From Nitrospira sp. KM1 (GTDB lineage Bacteria; Nitrospirota; Nitrospiria; Nitrospirales; Nitrospiraceae): a stretch of DNA of 64,000 nucleotides. How positions within the stretch are numbered: the first letter of the stretch is position 1; each line of letters begins with the position of its first letter. Below, in pieces: positions 1 to 8,777 of this stretch. The stretch spans positions 930,001 to 994,000 of the forward strand of contig NZ_AP022671.1 of NCBI RefSeq assembly GCF_011405515.1. Direction: 5' to 3'. The position numbers and the translations under genes were made by a program. The notes below the pieces were generated by a model. It searched no databases and had not been told where the DNA came from. It saw nothing but the letters and a program-made list of their open reading frames with translations.

Positions 1-1
1 T

Positions 2-727
2 GAATCTGTCATTCGTGAGAGGCGCGTCTGGACGCCACGGGCGAACGTGTTGTTTGAGTACGGGTATCTCACCGCCATGCTGACTCGGAGGAGGGTTGCA
101 CTGTGCCTGTACTCCGGCGTTGAACTACCATCGGATTTCGCGGGGCTGACCTACGTTCCAATGGGCACGTTTGAGGCAACCAAGCCCCTCGATCATCAAG
201 CGAGCGTGAAGCTTAAGTCATGGGCAACCGAGCTCCCCACCGTTCAAACCGGATTTTCTCCGACTCGCCAGATGCACGGTTATTCAGGATTATGGCAAAC
301 CGAGATCGTCTACCAAGTGTGGCGTCGCATCCCATTCAATGACCCAGATTACGCGGCTCTCAATGGAAAGACGATTCTGCAGATCGCACCCGATGGAGAT
401 GGAGGTACCGGCTGCTTTTTCGGAAATTTGCAAATCCAGATTGGGAATTGCTACGCGGAGTTTGAGATCAGCGACCGAGTGATCGATGTCAAAGTATCGG
501 GCGATGGGAGCATGAAAATCCGCAACACAGTGCAGAGTCGACAGCGCACCAGATTGGAAGGAGACCCTCCGCAGAGGGACGGATTCGAACCCGATTGGCG
601 AGGCGCGCGGGAGATCGATTTGTTCATTCACTGTCCCCCTGACGAGCCCGGCATCCTCCGTGGACACCTCTCAAGTGAGGTTGGTGGCAACATTTACTCC
701 AAGGCCACCGGGAAGTGGTACAGGTAG
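2..727 (+). CDS. TIR-like nucleotide-binding protein with beta-rich C-terminal domain (5' partial)
   Basis: The reading frame is open from base 2, so the N-terminus lies outside the window. The first ~55 visible residues match the end of the predicted nucleotide-binding TIR-like domain (PF10137, CAP12/PCTIR type): RRVWTPRANVLFEYGYLTA followed by RRVALCLYSGVELPSDFAGL. The remaining ~160 residues read as beta-strands rich in Trp, Gly and Tyr (HGYSGLW, YQVWRRI, GKTILQIAPDGDGG) and suggest a lipocalin- or barrel-like domain. TIR-like domains of this family are known NAD-cleaving or nucleotide-binding effectors in anti-phage and stress modules; the tail could sense a ligand, which is inference. 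The GTG at 47 is internal. The next genes to the right are decayed and unrelated, so any partner lies to the left. Confidence 0.75.
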   Translation, partial: ESVIRERRVWTPRANVLFEYGYLTAMLTRRRVALCLYSGVELPSDFAGLTYVPMGTFEATKPLDHQASVKLKSWATELPTVQTGFSPTRQMHGYSGLWQTEIVYQVWRRIPFNDPDYAALNGKTILQIAPDGDGGTGCFFGNLQIQIGNCYAEFEISDRVIDVKVSGDGSMKIRNTVQSRQRTRLEGDPPQRDGFEPDWRGAREIDLFIHCPPDEPGILRGHLSSEVGGNIYSKATGKWYR

Positions 728-945
728 TTCTCGCGTTATGGACGCAGAGACTCACATTGTACCGGAACTAATAGCCGTCTCACCGCTGCGCTCCACTCGA
801 TAGCGCGACTCAAAGAACTCTCAATTGGCATCGATTCACGCACACGCAACTGAGTCCGGGTGTACCGGGTTCGATGCTTCATGACAGACTCCACGTCACA
901 GAGGGATGGAGAAAAAGCGGCGATGGATTTGGAAAAGGGATGCAC

Positions 946-1196
946 ATGCGGATTGGGATCATCGGCGCTGGGAATATGGGCGGGCCACGTGCACGCCTCC
1001 TCGTCAAGCTCGGGCATCAGTTCTCGATTGCAAACTCGAAAAGACCGGAGAGCACGAACGCATTGGCGGCCGAGATCGGCGCGACATCCGTTCAACAGTC
1101 CACGCCGCCAAAACCGGAGACATCGTCATCCTCGCAATCCCTACCAAAGCCGCCGCCGAGCTTCCGCGGCAGGGTCTGTTAGTGATGCGCCCTTAG
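946..1196 (+). pseudogene. NADPH-dependent F420 reductase-like oxidoreductase, frameshifted N-terminal fragment
   Basis: The ATG at 946 opens with MRIGIIGAGNMGG, the Rossmann dinucleotide fold of the F420-dependent NADP oxidoreductase family, and continues with LLVKLGHQFSIANSKRPES and LAAEIGAT. Near 1085-1100 the homology jumps to another frame, which continues HAAKTGDIVILAIPTKAAAELP. Similarity stops near base 1170, where the sequence runs into the truncated end of the DUF1801 gene on the other strand. The intact family is about 200 residues, so roughly the last two thirds are missing. The gene is frameshifted and truncated, and not expected to be active. Confidence 0.7.
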
Positions 1197-1429
1197 CGAA
1201 CGTACGCTTGACGACGGCCTGATACGTCTCGCCGGTGCAGATCAACCCATCGTGTGACCAGACCGGTACCCCTCTCCATTTCCACTCCTCGACCACTCCG
1301 GGATCGGCTTGCTTGATGAGGGCACGCACTCGTGCCAGCATCTCGCCGCGCCAGTCGTTCAGCTCTTTGATTCTTGCATCGATAATGCTGAGCCGGAGAT
1401 TGGTCCTGCTTCGAACCGATCTTCTTCAT
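1141..1429 (-). pseudogene. DUF1801 (YdhG-like) protein, frameshifted and truncated
   Basis: The start at 1429 gives MKKIGSKQDQSP, a typical DUF1801 N-terminus. The frame then shifts, and the family pattern resumes as ARIKELNDWRGEMLARVRAL, EEWKWRGVPVWSHDG and LICTGETYQAVVK up to FAKGASLTDPA. The C-terminal third (normally a segment after an LFN motif) is missing and replaced by a short random tail that overlaps the F420 reductase fragment. It lies 50 bases downstream of the YciI gene and was probably the last gene of the minus-strand AHSA1/NTF2/YciI operon. Function of the family is unknown. Confidence 0.7.
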
Positions 1430-1479
1430 GTCGTTTCTCTCCTGCACATCCTGTTGATCATCCTGCTGAGACTCCGCCT

Positions 1480-1870
1480 TTAACGCGCAATGCCTCGCCG
1501 TTTTTCGCTCTGCTGAACCAAAGGGATGAGATCCAGCGCCGGACGGATTTCCCATCGACCCATCTGAACACCAGGGTGATTCGAGATGAGCTGCACCGCG
1601 TGGTTCAAGTCCCGGGCCTCAATGGTGAGGAGTCCGCCCAAAATCTCCTTTGTTTCCGCATAGGGGCCATCGGTTATCGCGACCTTTCCCTTCTGATACC
1701 GCAGGCTCACCGCACTGTCCGGCCCTGCAGCCCATCCCCGTAGACCCAGTTCCATTGCGTTTGAGCGTATCGTCATAGGCGAAGCAGCGATCGATCATGG
1801 CGTTCTGTTCATGCGACGAAAGCTTCCCCCATTGTTCTGCGTCCAAGTATCCGAAGCAAACATACTTCAT
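1480..1870 (-). pseudogene. YCII-related (DGPF-domain) protein, frameshifted
   Basis: The N-terminus MKYVCFGYLDAEQWGKL starts at 1870. After [10 protein letters not shown] the homology moves to another frame (change near 1735-1755) and continues [30 protein letters not shown], with the typical DGP[FY]AE signature and a C-terminal [11 protein letters not shown]. Families with this motif are small dimeric ferredoxin-like fold proteins often encoded with AHSA1/SRPBCC, DUF1801 or ECF sigma genes. It starts 17 bases after the NTF2-like gene stops, so it was co-transcribed. A single net base change would restore it, so either a recent mutation or a sequencing error is possible. Confidence 0.7.
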
Positions 1871-1887
1871 GATCTCACCTCACTCTG

Positions 1888-2292
1888 TTATTTGGAATCG
1901 TGTGGAGGTTGCGCGGATGCCACAGCCGAGACGTTCAACCACTTGCCACAACGCTTGGCCCAGCCTGCAGTGACGAAATTCCTCATTGAAATCTCGTTCC
2001 CCTGAATGATGGCATGCGCGTCTACGTGATACGTGACGATCGCGGCATCATCCGTCAGCATGGTCACTCGGAAATTACTCAGGGCATAGTCTTGCAGATC
2101 GGCTCCACGGAGAAACGCCAACAGCTCCGATTTTATCCGCTCTTCTCCATCGGGGAAGATGTCATAGAAGTCCTCGGACAAATAGCCTGCAAACCCGTTG
2201 AGATCTTTTCGTTTGATCAACCTCCACGTGTCATGTTCGCAGGCGATTAAGGTGTCCGTCGTAGAAATGTCTTTTGTTCGTTGTTTCCCCAT
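1888..2292 (-). CDS. SnoaL/NTF2-like (DUF4440-type) protein
   Basis: A protein of about 134 residues with the cone-shaped NTF2-like pattern: an N-terminal helix with HDTWRLIKRKDLNGFAGYLS, a strand pair around DFYDIFPDG, and later strands with VTMLTDDAAIVTYHVDAHA ending in a GKWLNVSAVASAQ strand. Members of this superfamily bind small hydrophobic ligands or have lost enzymatic activity, so no substrate can be named. I chose the ATG at 2292 because AGGA lies at good distance before it; longer starts up to 2349 exist. It sits between the AHSA1 gene and the YciI pseudogene on the same strand. Confidence 0.7.
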   Translation of the reverse strand: MGKQRTKDISTTDTLIACEHDTWRLIKRKDLNGFAGYLSEDFYDIFPDGEERIKSELLAFLRGADLQDYALSNFRVTMLTDDAAIVTYHVDAHAIIQGNEISMRNFVTAGWAKRCGKWLNVSAVASAQPPHDSK

Positions 2293-2373
2293 TGGCATTC
2301 CTGTCGAGAGCGAGCCTCCATTGACTCGCCGCCCCTCCCGCTTCATCAAGACTGCTGATGGCTCTCTCTGCGT

Positions 2374-2832
2374 CTAATTCCAATTATCAATTTTTATGTC
2401 GTGAGGCGAGGGCTTACCTTTACCAGTTTCAACGAGTTCTCTGAGGCTCAACAGAAACGTTGCCCATTTCATGCTGCAATGTGAGGTGAACTCGTTTCCA
2501 TCGCGCCAGTTCTTATGACCGAAGAGCACAATCGTGTAATCACCTTCCTGAGAGAGGTTGAATATCACGTCAGTCCCTATCCATTCCCCTGGTCCGGATG
2601 TAACGCGCCAATGCACTTTCTTATTGGGATCCAGCGCGATGACCTCCATGTTCATGCTGCCTATTTCTTTGCCATCCGCAGAATGAAAACGAACTCCTAT
2701 CGTTCCTCCAATTTTCGATGAGCCGGAGGTGTGTTTTGTCCACCAGCCGGCAACGCCCTCGACCGTCGATAACGCCGCGTACACCTTCGAGAGGGATGCG
2801 TTAATTCCAACTCGATGAATGATGTCTACCAT
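2374..2832 (-). CDS. SRPBCC / AHSA1-type domain protein
   Basis: About 152 residues with the START-like AHSA1 pattern: MVDIIHRVGINASLSKVYAA, GWWTKHTSG, IGGTIGVRF, WRVTSGPGEWIGT, and a long C-terminal helix containing CSMKWATFLLSLRELVETGKG. The fold forms a hydrophobic cavity for an unknown ligand. The ATG at 2832 is preceded by GGAGG at ideal spacing, better than the ATG upstream at 2853. It is the first gene of the minus-strand run AHSA1, NTF2-like, YciI, DUF1801, a grouping often seen in stress-related operons of soil and water bacteria. Confidence 0.8.
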   Translation of the reverse strand: MVDIIHRVGINASLSKVYAALSTVEGVAGWWTKHTSGSSKIGGTIGVRFHSADGKEIGSMNMEVIALDPNKKVHWRVTSGPGEWIGTDVIFNLSQEGDYTIVLFGHKNWRDGNEFTSHCSMKWATFLLSLRELVETGKGKPSPHDIKIDNWN

Positions 2833-3239
2833 GTGTCCTCCGTTGGGTTTCATTCACGTAGCTATGATGGGCATTCTCTCTTTAAGACTTCGGCCGGATC
2901 CCTACCCCTAGAACACGTCTGTTGTGGTCTCGAGTTCTAGGTCGAAGCCGATGCCGTGATCGAGTCTAGCACCGAACCGGTTCAACTTCTTTGTCGAGCA
3001 AGAGACGGCAAATCGACATGGGAACTAACTTGGCGATAGTACAAAGACTTCTCGATCTGTTTCTCGAGGACTTAGGACATTTCCTCACATGTCGGCTTCG
3101 CCACAGAAATTTACAAGCCAACCTTCTTGTTCAAGCGGAGCAGACTCGTTACAGTGACAGGAAGGAGCTTCGCGATCGCTGCGCGGAATTTTCCCCACCC
3201 CAATCAATTTACACTCCAACTCGTGGAAAGGAACTCCCG
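2833..3239. other. Intergenic region between divergent genes
   Basis: About 400 bases separate the AHSA1 gene (minus) from the PPIase gene (plus). An 8-base perfect inverted repeat, CCTAGAAC and GTTCTAGG, lies at 2907-2914 and 2934-2941 with a 19-base loop. Open frames run through the region, but none has family similarity or a convincing start. No strong sigma-70 promoter was recognised. Confidence 0.4.
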
Positions 3240-3665
3240 ATGAACAAGACTGTCGCAAACGGAAAAGTGATTTCATTGGAATATACGCTCAAGTTGGAAA
3301 ACGGCATGGTGGTTGACACCAATGTAGGCGCAGCTCCTCTAACATACACGCACGGCGCAGATCAGATCGTACGGGGTGTGGAGTCGGCGGTGGATGGCAT
3401 GGAAGTTGGACAAACCAAAAAGGCCGTCGTACCTCCAACTGAAGGCTATGGCGACCCGGACCCTAATGCGTTCCAGGAAGTGTCAAAAGAAAAGCTTCCT
3501 GCAGAAATTAAAGTTGGCACCCAGCTACGTGGAAAAGACGCCAACGGCCACGAGATTCGCCCCATTGTTTCGGAAATCAAGGAGGAGACAGTGCTTTTGG
3601 ACTTTAACCATCCCCTTGCAGGGAAGACGCTTTACTTCGACTTGAAGGTCGTGAACATCAATTGA
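3240..3665 (+). CDS. FKBP-type peptidyl-prolyl cis-trans isomerase, SlyD-like
   Basis: A 141-residue protein with the SlyD/FKBP arrangement: KVISLEYTLKLENGMVVDTN, then PLTYTHGADQIVRGVE, VGQTKKAVVPPTEGYG, an inserted chaperone-like flap around LPAEIKVGTQL, and the closing DFNHPLAGKTLYFDLKVVNI that completes the split FKBP domain. It would catalyse proline isomerisation and bind unfolded chains in the cytoplasm. There is no His-rich metal-binding tail as in Escherichia coli SlyD. I chose the ATG at 3240, preceded by AAAGGA, because upstream sequence in the same frame has no similarity to the family. Confidence 0.9.
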   Translation: MNKTVANGKVISLEYTLKLENGMVVDTNVGAAPLTYTHGADQIVRGVESAVDGMEVGQTKKAVVPPTEGYGDPDPNAFQEVSKEKLPAEIKVGTQLRGKDANGHEIRPIVSEIKEETVLLDFNHPLAGKTLYFDLKVVNIN

Positions 3666-3732
3666 CCGACACCTGTGCCTTCTCGATGTGGATTCTTGAC
3701 ACGTCAAAAACGCACGAACGGCTCGCGCGTCG

Positions 3733-3996
3733 TTGACACCATTTCAAGGATCCGATGCATGCAAATGCGATGGCGACGACATTCAATATTGGACCGACGA
3801 CGACACGCTGCTGTATCAGAAGTATGGTGCTACGGTCGACTACACGTTGGACTACGGTGATGGCCGGTTCTACTGGAACTTCTGTGTCAGGCCGATGAGA
3901 CGGGTTGCCGACGTGTTTGGTCGGAACGCCGTGAAGCTCTGCGCCATCTTCAATCCAAAGAGCCAAGTCCTGGCAGCCTCCGGCCCGGACGTGTAA
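3733..3996 (+). CDS. Hypothetical protein, possible remnant
   Basis: An 87-codon frame ending 6 bases before the FAD oxidoreductase gene. Its second half (VDYTLDYGDGRFYWNFCVRP, KLCAIFNPKSQVLA) shows third-position GC preference like real genes nearby, which is why I list it. The start is a TTG without a good ribosome site, and a stop lies just upstream, so the N-terminus may be missing. An overlapping minus-strand frame of 130 codons (3658-4050) is an alternative but looks like a shadow. I recognise no family. Confidence 0.3.
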   Translation: MTPFQGSDACKCDGDDIQYWTDDDTLLYQKYGATVDYTLDYGDGRFYWNFCVRPMRRVADVFGRNAVKLCAIFNPKSQVLAASGPDV

Positions 3997-4002
3997 ACCC
4001 GC

Positions 4003-5319
4003 ATGCCGCTTCCTCGTTCGGCTGCAACCGGAAAACTGAAAAATCGGCATGGCATCGCAATCGTTGGGGCAGGATTATCCGGCTTAACGGCTGCTCATTT
4101 CATCGCACAATGGAGCAATATCCCAATAACCATCTTCGAATCCGATAGCCATCCCGGCGGCAGGGTATCCACTTCCCAAAGCCCTCCCGGCGAGCATGGC
4201 GCGAGGTATCTGCTGGGCAGTGAATTGGATGTGACACCTGGGACCAAATACTGGAGAGACTATGGATTACCCGATGGCAGAAACATCCGCGCTTTGTTTC
4301 GCACGTTGAAGGTGCGCGTCACGAGATTTGGAGGCAAGGATTGGCCCCGTTGGTGCCTTCTGAGCCCATTCCGTTCCATGCGGCTCGATCCCACTGGAAA
4401 GAATCTCCTCAAAGACTTTCGTGCTGCCGCAACTCTCATCGGCAGACTTCAATCAGAGATGAATCCGGACAACGGGAAGTTCAAGGATTGGATCAAAACC
4501 TCCTGTCTCCTTGAAGGAAAGTCTCTCACAATCATCAAGATGATTCTTGCCGGCGAATCTTGCGCGCCGTGGACTCATCTCTCAACCGCATATGCCCTGG
4601 AGTGTCTAGCCTCGGCAGTCAATGCGAATGAAAAGTGGTTTCAGATCCGGGGAGGTTCTACCGCTCTCATAGACAACTTATCTCGACCATTTCATGAAAG
4701 GATTTGCTGGAACAGTGCCTGTACGCGAGTTACAACGGTTTCAGGCGATACCGTACAAGTGACATACAAGAACAGCAGAGGTTTGAATAGATCTTACTTT
4801 GATGGCGCCATTGTGAGTTCGTCCGATGGCGACGCACTTACCGGGCAATACACCTTCCGGCGGCACTTTCATTCGTACATCAGCATGCTCTTCGAGTTCG
4901 ATGCGAAGCCCAGACTTCTCAAGATACCGACCGCTGATCTGTGTAGTGGGCTTTATACTGACGATCGCCTCGTGAACTATCTAGAACTGGAGGACACGAA
5001 GAGAAGTACGCGTAGATGGGTCTTTCGAATCCTTATTCCCGACGCAGGCAAGTTTCTGCGGTGGTCGGACAAAGACCTTGAAACACGGTGCGTGAAGACC
5101 TTGATGCGACTTGGGCTAAACGGAAAGCCCCTCAATGCTCCGAGTGTCAAACGTTGGGCAAATGGGCTTCCTTGCGGAGGGACCAGGCGGAGTTACGACA
5201 GAGTTTCCGAGAAAGTCTACCTTTGCGGAGATCGCTATGGGAGGTGGCCTTCGATGGCCGCCGCGATCGTCAGTGGAGCAAGAGCGGCGGAAGCTCTGCT
5301 AAGCGAACTGGAGAAGTAA
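4003..5319 (+). CDS. FAD-dependent amine-oxidase-like oxidoreductase
   Basis: A 438-residue protein with an N-terminal FAD-binding Rossmann fold (GIAIVGAGLSGLTAAHF at about residues 17-33, followed by IFESDSHPGGRVS, the GGR motif of the flavin amine oxidase/protoporphyrinogen oxidase superfamily). The C-terminus carries the second FAD contact, VYLCGDRYGRWPSMAAAIVS, followed by a helix. Substrate cannot be told from sequence. It stands alone on the plus strand, with a short hypothetical frame immediately upstream. Length and both FAD motifs are intact. Confidence 0.8.
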   Translation: MPLPRSAATGKLKNRHGIAIVGAGLSGLTAAHFIAQWSNIPITIFESDSHPGGRVSTSQSPPGEHGARYLLGSELDVTPGTKYWRDYGLPDGRNIRALFRTLKVRVTRFGGKDWPRWCLLSPFRSMRLDPTGKNLLKDFRAAATLIGRLQSEMNPDNGKFKDWIKTSCLLEGKSLTIIKMILAGESCAPWTHLSTAYALECLASAVNANEKWFQIRGGSTALIDNLSRPFHERICWNSACTRVTTVSGDTVQVTYKNSRGLNRSYFDGAIVSSSDGDALTGQYTFRRHFHSYISMLFEFDAKPRLLKIPTADLCSGLYTDDRLVNYLELEDTKRSTRRWVFRILIPDAGKFLRWSDKDLETRCVKTLMRLGLNGKPLNAPSVKRWANGLPCGGTRRSYDRVSEKVYLCGDRYGRWPSMAAAIVSGARAAEALLSELEK

Positions 5320-5687
5320 CATATCGAATCACACTGCAGAAAGAGCATGAGTTGCTAGACTGAAGTCCTAGAGGTGTTCTCGTCTTCTCAATGTCAGTTC
5401 CGCCCGCGGTGCTGCTTCCGTCCGTCGCCTCAAGTGCGGTGGGATAAAACGCAGATCGTCTGCTCTTGTGTCACGCCAATACCAGTTTCGTAGCCGGTCG
5501 ATACAATGTAAAATTTTGCATCCTGTGTTCTGGTCAGCTTCATCGGCTTCAGTTGTGGATGTCCGAGCGAATATCCTCATTTCACCGCACCGGGGAGACC
5601 AATCTGCCGCAGGCCATTATATTTCGACGCCAAAAGGTAGAGTGTGCCGTTACGGGTGCCACCGACACGCCACCTTGTAGGTCTCGT
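5320..5687. other. Gene-free stretch upstream of the TPR/heme-c protein
   Basis: About 370 bases with no frame that I can support. The frame of the following gene is open back to 5466, but that extension has no start signal and no similarity. No clear promoter or terminator was recognised. Confidence 0.3.
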
Positions 5688-6653
5688 ATGAACAGGATCA
5701 TCGTCTCAATCGCACTCGCTCTGGCAGTAGTCGCCGCAGGATGGGCGAATCGGAATCATATCGCGGTGTGGCTCGCCCCTGCGAAGAAGGCAACGAGCAT
5801 CCGGGGCGACGCGGCCATTAAGGCCGACGAACTCTTTTGGCAAACTTTTCACAGCGGCGCTTACGATGACATCCAACGTGGACTGGAAGCCCTGACAGCG
5901 GCCTACTTGGAAACACCGACCGATGCCGTTACTGCCGCTCACATCGCTTGGCTCCACAACTGGCGCATGGCAGAACGGGCGCGGCTATCGGCGATCCCGG
6001 CTACGATCACGGACGAGATGATCTTGGCTCGGAGATACTTTGAAGAAGCCGTCAAACTCAATTCGTCGGACGCGCGCTACCTGGGCTTTCTCGCTGGCCA
6101 TACACTGGCGGAAGGTACCCTGCACAAGGACGACCGCCTCGTCCGGCGCGGGTATTACATGCTGCTTGACGCCATCGACGCGTGGCCGGAATTCAACCTG
6201 TTCACTGCCGGCTATGTGATGAGTCGTCTGCCGGCGGACTCGCCGCGCTTCAAAGAAGGACTGGCATGGCAGTGGCAGAACCTGGATGTATGCGTTCAAG
6301 CGCGCATCGATCGAGCCAATCCGGACTATGCAAAATACATGACCCTCGAAACGAAGGAGGGAGTCAAGCGCGTCTGTTGGAACTCCTGGATCGCACCGCA
6401 CAATTTCGAGGGCTTCTTTTTGAACATGGGGGACATGCTCGTAAAGTCAGGCGATTGGCAGACAGCACAGAGAATCTATGCGAATGCCACTCTCTCACAA
6501 GATTATGCGACCTGGCCGTTTGCCAAGGTGTTGGAAGCCCGTATTGCGCGCGCGCAGGAGAATGTCGCCGCGTTTAATGGAGCACCTGATACACCGGCTC
6601 GACCGATCATGATCAACTCCGCGTTTGCTTGCGCCGCCTGTCATCAGAAATAG
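5688..6653 (+). CDS. Membrane-anchored TPR-like protein with C-terminal CXXCH motif
   Basis: A 321-residue protein with an N-terminal membrane anchor or signal (IIVSIALALAVVAAGWAN) and an alpha-helical body resembling TPR/SEL repeats (FWQTFHSGAYDDIQRGLEAL, ARRYFEEAVKLNSSDARYLG). It ends in ACAACHQK, a single CXXCH motif that could attach a c-type heme just before the stop. The ATG at 5688 was chosen because the hydrophobic segment follows immediately. Such proteins are likely periplasmic; a role in electron transfer or heme-protein assembly is inference. Confidence 0.65.
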   Translation: MNRIIVSIALALAVVAAGWANRNHIAVWLAPAKKATSIRGDAAIKADELFWQTFHSGAYDDIQRGLEALTAAYLETPTDAVTAAHIAWLHNWRMAERARLSAIPATITDEMILARRYFEEAVKLNSSDARYLGFLAGHTLAEGTLHKDDRLVRRGYYMLLDAIDAWPEFNLFTAGYVMSRLPADSPRFKEGLAWQWQNLDVCVQARIDRANPDYAKYMTLETKEGVKRVCWNSWIAPHNFEGFFLNMGDMLVKSGDWQTAQRIYANATLSQDYATWPFAKVLEARIARAQENVAAFNGAPDTPARPIMINSAFACAACHQK

Positions 6654-6804
6654 GCGGTCCTCTGGCGAGGAAGCCGATCCATAGATTGTCCTCATTTCCC
6701 CTCATCTGCCCCCCTCACCATAGACCTATCTATTTTGAAAAAGTACAATGTCACGATTTATTCACTCTTCATTCGTTGACCTTATTCGGACCGGAGACCT
6801 GGCC

Positions 6805-7173
6805 ATGAAGATTTCTGAATTTGCCTTCGTCGTCTATCCGTCGACGGACCGTGATCGGTCCAAAGCCTTTTATGAGGAAGTGCTCGGACTTTCACCTTCG
6901 ATGTCACTCGATATCCCCGGCGGCTTCTGGATCGAGTACGAGATCGGTCCGCACACCTTGGCGATCGGAAAGGAACCGTTTCTGAAGCCCTCAGGTGATG
7001 GCCCACACCTGGCGCTGGAAGTGGACGACTTCGACCGGACGATCGAGCATCTCAGGCGCCACAACGTACAGTTCGCTCATGAACCGTTCGACCTGCCAGG
7101 CTGCCGAGCCGCGATCCTTTTGGACCCCGACGGCAACAAGCTGGGCATTCATCAACGAAAGAGGACAGTCTAA
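6805..7173 (+). CDS. VOC-family (glyoxalase/bleomycin resistance-like) protein
   Basis: A 122-residue protein with two beta-alpha-beta-beta-beta modules of the vicinal oxygen chelate fold: FAFVVYPSTDRDRSKAFYEE and LALEVDDFDRTIEHLRRH, closing with AAILLDPDGNKLGIHQR. The last motif carries the usual DPDGN turn, although the metal-ligand Glu expected near ELHQ is replaced by His in GIHQ. Substrate is unknown. The ATG at 6805 gives the normal family length. A dead patatin gene follows on the same strand. Confidence 0.8.
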   Translation: MKISEFAFVVYPSTDRDRSKAFYEEVLGLSPSMSLDIPGGFWIEYEIGPHTLAIGKEPFLKPSGDGPHLALEVDDFDRTIEHLRRHNVQFAHEPFDLPGCRAAILLDPDGNKLGIHQRKRTV

Positions 7174-7302
7174 CGTTTAAGTTGTCCGCGCGCGGCGGGC
7201 AGGTCATGTCCGTCTCGTTTGTTTCGCCTGGTGGTGCCCTTCGCCTTCACCACCCGGAGGACATAAGATGCCCCACTCCAGTCCCGCAGAGCAGGCCTGA
7301 CG

Positions 7303-8583
7303 ATGAAGAGGTGCCTCTATGTCTCGCATTCTGGAGTTGCGAATACGTTCGCCCCACTCTCAATGCTCCCTTGATTCAATACGCACCCGCCGGCGGCTAT
7401 CGTCTCCTGAATCTGGCGCCACCTGAGGCTGACAATTCCGACGGCCTTTTTCTGGCCGCCACATTTTCCGGTGGTGAGGTCCGTGCCTCGGCGCTCGCCT
7501 TCGGGGTCTTACGAGAACTGGCACGTCATGAGATCGCCTGGCAAGGCAGGCACAAGCGACTCCTCGATGAGCTCGATGTCATCTTCGCGTTATCCGGAGG
7601 CTCCTTCACCGCCGCATATTGTGCCTTGTACGGCGATCGCCTTTTTGACGATTTTGAATACCGCTTCTTGCGCAAAGATTGGGATACGGAACTCAGAACT
7701 CGGGTGTTGTGGTCGCCGAGTAATTGGATCCGGCTCTGGTCTCCCTATTTTGGCCGTGCACACCTCTTGGCTGAACTCCTGGACGAGGCTTTGTTTGACA
7801 GGAAGACGTATGCCGACCTGGCAGCCCGCCGCCAGCGACCCTTGCTTGCGATCCATGCAACCGATATGACCTCGCTCTCCAGGTTCGAGTTTACGCTCAA
7901 AAACTATGCGGGACAGTGCCGGCACCAGCCTCTCGACTTTCTCGAGCGGGCAAGGAGGGAAGGAGGAGTCTCAGCGCAAGTGGCAAGCGAAGCACTGTCC
8001 TATCTGGATGTGAAGAAACGCCCGTATGTTCATCTCGTCGATGGCGGCCTGGCGGATAATATGGCGTTACGGGGCATCATTGAAGGAGTTGGGCTCGTTG
8101 GAGGGCATGAACAGCTGCTGAAGCTGTCGGGCGTGAAAAACATCCAGAAACTGGTCGTCTTGGCGGTGAACGCCGAGACGAGTCCCGATGCTCTCGAATA
8201 TCGGAGTGACCATGTACCGATCATGTCCCAGGCGATGAGATCCATGATTGACGTTCCAATAAATCGCTACTCGTTTGACACGGTGATGCTGATACGGCTC
8301 GCGCTCAAACAGTGGCAAGAAGATCTCCGTGACAAACCACGTGGCGTGGATAGCCCGTTCGCACCGGATGCCAAGATCCATTTCATCAATGCCAGTCTCG
8401 CCGAAATTGTCGATCCGGACGAACGGCTTGCGCTCATGAAGATCCCGACATCGCTCTATCTCACGGAGGACCAGATTGATCGCCTACCGTGCCGCATCCG
8501 GCCTCATCCTTCGTGATCCGGAGTTTCAGCGACTCATGGCAGATATGCATGACGATACAGTGGATGTACCCCCAGATCGATAA
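7303..8583 (+). pseudogene. Patatin-like lipoprotein, degenerate paralog of the gene at 44347
   Basis: This is a broken copy of the patatin-like lipoprotein at 44347-45765; both share CEYVRPT, RASAL, RELA, the nucleophile region ALSGGSFTAAY and the Asp motif DGGLADN. Four lesions are visible. The N-terminal signal peptide (MKRCL at 7303) is out of frame with the body. The oxyanion glycine motif reads FSGGEVRAS instead of FSGGGARAS. About 36 residues after SRFEF are missing (near 7890), including the conserved SSALPLLLSPIS block. A frameshift near 8485 separates LTEDQIDRLP from SGLILRDPEFQRLM. Several lesions of different kinds make a true pseudogene more likely than sequencing error. Confidence 0.75.
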
Positions 8584-8618
8584 GCCGGTCTCATTGTTTC
8601 AGCGTTGGAGAGCCCCTC

Positions 8619-8777
8619 TCAACTCTGTAGCCGGCCACCCTTCAGCACACCCGCCGCGAGATTGATGACATCGCCGAGGATGAGATTTCCAACCATCCAC
8701 CACGACATTCCGGCCCCGACTGCCAGTGCCGCCTCAAGAATGATTTGCATGAGAGAGTGCTCGCTTTCCTTTTTCAT
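8619..8777 (-). CDS. Possible small membrane protein
   Basis: A 52-residue frame with one amphipathic hydrophobic stretch (LEAALAVGAGMSWWMVGNL followed by ILGDVINLAAGVL). The ATG at 8777 has only a weak upstream purine stretch. I recognise no family and it may not be real. The rest of the interval 8584-9091 holds only non-coding-looking frames. Confidence 0.25.
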   Translation of the reverse strand: MKKESEHSLMQIILEAALAVGAGMSWWMVGNLILGDVINLAAGVLKGGRLQS

